Shown piece by piece: positions 61,651-64,000 of a stretch of DNA of 64,000 nucleotides. The translations under genes were made by a program, and so were the position numbers. The notes under the pieces were generated by a model. It was not told the DNA's origin. It ran no database searches and was given only the letters and a program-made list of their open reading frames with translations. Within the stretch, counting starts at the first letter, position 1. Every line of letters starts with the position of its first letter. The DNA comes from DATAUD01 sp036268455 (lineage in GTDB: Bacteria; Verrucomicrobiota; Verrucomicrobiia; Limisphaerales; Palsa-1400). Where the stretch lies: the NCBI GenBank assembly GCA_036268455.1, contig DATAUD010000020.1:1-64000 (forward strand). The letters are read 5' to 3'.

Positions 61651-62817
61651 TCACGTATTCTTCACAAACAACTTCCCGGGCAACTGGCGGATGAGCCGTT
61701 TCATCTCCAATCCCAGCAGCGCGACCGACACCGCTGACACCGGCAAACCGCTTCGCCGTATCACTTCATCAATGGCGCTTTCCTCGTTGCTCAGCGTGTC
61801 ATAGACCGATTGCTCGGATGTTGACAATGTAAACGCCGGCATCGCCGAGGCGTCGTTCAACATCGAAGGCCGATTGCTCGCGGGAAACAAATACTCAAAC
61901 TCGGAAAGGATGTCCTCCGCGCCTTCGCACAGCTTCGCCCCTTTCTTGATGAGATCGTGGCAGCCTTTGCTGCGCGGCGAATCAATGCGTCCCGGCACGG
62001 CAAATACCTGGCGCCCGTTCTCAACGGCCATCCCCGCCGTGATGAGCGCCCCGCTGGTGAGATTCGCCTCCACAACCACCGTGCCCAAAGTCATCCCCGC
62101 AACGATCCGGTTGCGAATCGGAAAACCTTGTTTGTCGGCTTTGCGGTTGAACGGAAATTGCGTGATGACCGCTCCCTGCGCCGCGATCCGCTCGAAAAGC
62201 TCCACGTTCTCCGCCGGAAAAATCAGGTTGATCCCCGTGCCCAGCACCGCAATCGTCCGTCCCTTGGAGTGCAGCGCCCCCTGGTGCGCCGCCGTGTCGA
62301 TCCCCCGCGCCCCGCCGCTGACCACCGTGACACCGACGTATGCCAATTGATGCGCCAGCTTGCGGGCCGTCTCGACTCCGTAATGCGTCGTCATCCGTGA
62401 TCCGACAATCGCCACCCCATTTTTGTCTCTCGCCAGCAGCGTTCCCTTCACGTAAAGCACAATGGGCGGATCATAAATCTGCCGCAGCAACTCCGGATAA
62501 TTTTCATCCGATTGGATGACGACATGGCAACCGAATTTTTCGATCCGTTCGATTTCCCCCTTCAGATCGACATCGCGTTCCCAACCCGCAATGGATGCAG
62601 CCGTTTCCGGCCCGATGCCCGGGACCTTTTGCAGATGCGCGGCGGAGGCCTTGAGAATTGCCGCGGGTTCGGCGAAATGTTCGAGCAACTGCCGGACGCG
62701 CACCGGTCCAATGCCCTCGACGAGGTTCAAAGCTATCAGCGCTTCTCGGGATTCCACCGGGAAAGGAAACAGTTTTTTCGCGCTTCCGGCAAGCTTTACA
62801 TAATATCTTGACAGCAA
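61651..62817 (-). CDS. dprA: DNA-processing protein A
   Basis: DprA/Smf, which loads RecA on incoming single-stranded DNA during natural transformation. The 388-residue protein has an N-terminal helix-hairpin-helix (EGIGPVRVRQLLEHF, VPGIGPETAASI). The Rossmann-fold core follows (VAIVGSRMTTHYG, VSGGARGIDTAAHQGAL, LGTGINLIFPAEN, QFPFNRKADKQGFPIRNRIVAGM, VVEANLTSGALITA, FAVPGRIDSPRSKGCHDLIKKGAKL). A C-terminal winged-helix domain (IDEVIRRSGLPVSAVSVALLGLEM) ends it. The length and domains are complete. The stop lies 3 bases from the convergent NTase gene, so the two 3' ends nearly touch. Confidence 0.95.
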   Translation of the reverse strand: MLSRYYVKLAGSAKKLFPFPVESREALIALNLVEGIGPVRVRQLLEHFAEPAAILKASAAHLQKVPGIGPETAASIAGWERDVDLKGEIERIEKFGCHVVIQSDENYPELLRQIYDPPIVLYVKGTLLARDKNGVAIVGSRMTTHYGVETARKLAHQLAYVGVTVVSGGARGIDTAAHQGALHSKGRTIAVLGTGINLIFPAENVELFERIAAQGAVITQFPFNRKADKQGFPIRNRIVAGMTLGTVVVEANLTSGALITAGMAVENGRQVFAVPGRIDSPRSKGCHDLIKKGAKLCEGAEDILSEFEYLFPASNRPSMLNDASAMPAFTLSTSEQSVYDTLSNEESAIDEVIRRSGLPVSAVSVALLGLEMKRLIRQLPGKLFVKNT

Positions 62818-62866
62818 GGTCTTTTATTGTTTCAATTCCGTGCGTCGAGCCAGCCCTTCAAACAAT

Positions 62867-64000
62867 ATGAGCGTGACCTCGAAAATTCACCTCTGCCTGC
62901 CATTTGCGTTTTGCCTTGTCACCGCGCAGGCCCAGCCGTCGATCACCAGCCAGCCCGCCAACCAGAACATTCAGATCGGCGCCACCGCGGCCTTTAGCGT
63001 GACGGTTTCGGATACCGAACCGATCACCTATCTCTGGCAATTCAACGGCACAAACGTGTTGAACCAAATCATTACGATTGCCGGCATCAATACCAACTCC
63101 TATTCGGGTGATAACGGCCCCGCGACCAACGCCGCCTTGAACAGCCCATTCGGCGTGTGTGTCGATTCCTCCGGCAATGTGTATATCGGTGATTCGGGGA
63201 ATCAGCGCGTTCGCAAAGTCTCCACGAATGGCATCATTACCACATTTGCGGGCATGGGCGCTCCGAGTTTTAACGGCGACGGCGGTCAAGCCACGAACAC
63301 CTTCTTGCATACATCCACGAGGTTGGCAATCGACTCTTTGGGCCGATTGTATATTGCCGATACCGCCAACTATCGTGTACGCCGGGTCAATACCAATGGC
63401 ATCGTTTCGACTTTCGCCGGCAACGGAAACCCGGGAGATACAGGCGACAACGGCGCGGCAATCGCTGCGGAATTGGAGGGGATGTCGGGGATCGCATTTG
63501 ATCTTCAAGGCGATTTCTACATATCTGACGATGTAAACGGTCGTATCCGAAAAGTTGGCGCCAACGGCATCATCACTACTCTTGTTAGCGGCCTCGTCGG
63601 GCCAGGTGGATTGGCGGCCATTGCAAGCAATGCGGTGCTTGTCGCGGAATCTGAAATCACTCAGACTCTAACGAATAGCCGTGTGCAGAATTATGACAAC
63701 GGCGTGTTAAGCACTTTCGCGGGCAACGGTTCCCTCGGATTCTCCGGTGACGGCGGCGATCCTACCGCAGCGCGGCTATCCTTGCCATTGGACGTTGTGT
63801 TTGCGCCCAAGCCCGCCTTCTACATCGCTGACTCCGGAAATGCTCGAATTCGCCAAGTCACGGCTGGCCCACCTGGAGTGTTTGGGCTGCCCACGACCGT
63901 CATTTCAACGATGGCGGGCAACGGAATCCACGGAACCAGCGGAGACGGTTCCGTCGCCACCAACGCAAGCATCAATCGCCCAGTCAGCCTGGCAGTGGAC
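62867..64000 (+). CDS. Secreted NHL-repeat beta-propeller protein, cut by window edge
   Basis: The frame is open from the ATG at 62867 to the last base (378 codons) and continues beyond the window. A signal peptide (MSVTSKIHLCLPFAFCLVTAQA) is followed by an Ig-like start (SITSQPANQNIQIGATAAFSV, ITYLWQFNGTNV). NHL repeats then recur: DSSGNVYIGDSGNQRVRKV, DSLGRLYIADTANYRVRRV, LQGDFYISDDVNGRIRKV, KPAFYIADSGNARIRQV. Between them lie ITTFAG-type strands and GDGG loops. Such proteins are common, large and secreted in Verrucomicrobia, and are probably carbohydrate- or protein-binding. The repeat count and C-terminus cannot be seen. Confidence 0.85.
   Translation, partial: MSVTSKIHLCLPFAFCLVTAQAQPSITSQPANQNIQIGATAAFSVTVSDTEPITYLWQFNGTNVLNQIITIAGINTNSYSGDNGPATNAALNSPFGVCVDSSGNVYIGDSGNQRVRKVSTNGIITTFAGMGAPSFNGDGGQATNTFLHTSTRLAIDSLGRLYIADTANYRVRRVNTNGIVSTFAGNGNPGDTGDNGAAIAAELEGMSGIAFDLQGDFYISDDVNGRIRKVGANGIITTLVSGLVGPGGLAAIASNAVLVAESEITQTLTNSRVQNYDNGVLSTFAGNGSLGFSGDGGDPTAARLSLPLDVVFAPKPAFYIADSGNARIRQVTAGPPGVFGLPTTVISTMAGNGIHGTSGDGSVATNASINRPVSLAVD

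Overview
The window is 64 kb of a high-GC, gene-dense bacterial chromosome. The gene content suggests Verrucomicrobiota (Pedosphaera/Limisphaerales-like). The signs are a prepilin-type N-methylation protein with a coupled small anchored partner, a Sel1 protein with a verrucomicrobial-type C-terminal domain, a secreted NHL propeller, a secreted HEAT-repeat protein and several multi-domain sensor kinases. This placement is inference from gene content. I saw no rRNA, tRNA or CRISPR array.

Layout. 1-2043: a mobile scar. The start of an IS5-type transposase runs off the left edge, followed by a Sel1-repeat remnant and a complete IS630-family element (836-2043) that sits exactly in the Sel1 stop codon and carries an A_AAA_AAA -1 frameshift site. 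2160-3668: a phospholipase C-like phosphoesterase. 3676-13875 (minus): a three-gene signalling unit of a 2657-residue cytoplasmic hybrid histidine kinase, a REC-histidine kinase and a ROK-family sugar kinase homologue. The giant kinase has seventeen 92-residue poly-HAMP units, then GAF, HisKA, HATPase and three REC domains. 14064-16758 (minus): a tight operon of a YdjY-like secreted protein, a secreted alpha-alpha toroid protein and a beta-carbonic anhydrase. 16835-24042 (plus): an HExxH membrane protein, a DUF885 protein, a REC protein with a degenerate DHp, a GH2 beta-galactosidase, a zinc-ribbon protein and KDPG aldolase. 24127-28890: kdpABC with no kdpDE, ending in a broken universal-stress-protein gene. 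29062-31491 (minus): a HEAT-repeat protein. 31666-40326: a 2886-residue cyclic beta-1,2-glucan synthase-like protein. 40330-41673 (minus): an unknown anchored protein.

41875-49057 is a tight operon of circularly permuted ATP-grasp, alpha-E, 6-phosphofructokinase and transglutaminase/DUF2126. It matches a predicted but biochemically uncharacterised peptide/amide ligase system, here with a glycolytic enzyme inserted. It is followed by endonuclease III (nth) and a Tat-exported phospholipase C-like protein. 51216-51564 is non-coding with an imperfect inverted repeat. 51565-54049 (minus): the prepilin-like pair and a LOG-family protein.

54096-61647 is a chain of overlapping or closely spaced plus-strand genes: ileS, a MASE1-PAS-PAS hybrid kinase, an ArdC-like metallopeptidase, a small basic protein and a nucleotidyltransferase-fold protein. 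The last three are a candidate undescribed DNA-defence or anti-restriction cassette. dprA (minus) and the start of a secreted NHL-repeat protein close the window.

The strongest candidates for new biology are the expanded two-subtype HAMP array, the ATP-grasp/alpha-E/PFK/transglutaminase operon and the ArdC-like/small protein/NTase cassette.
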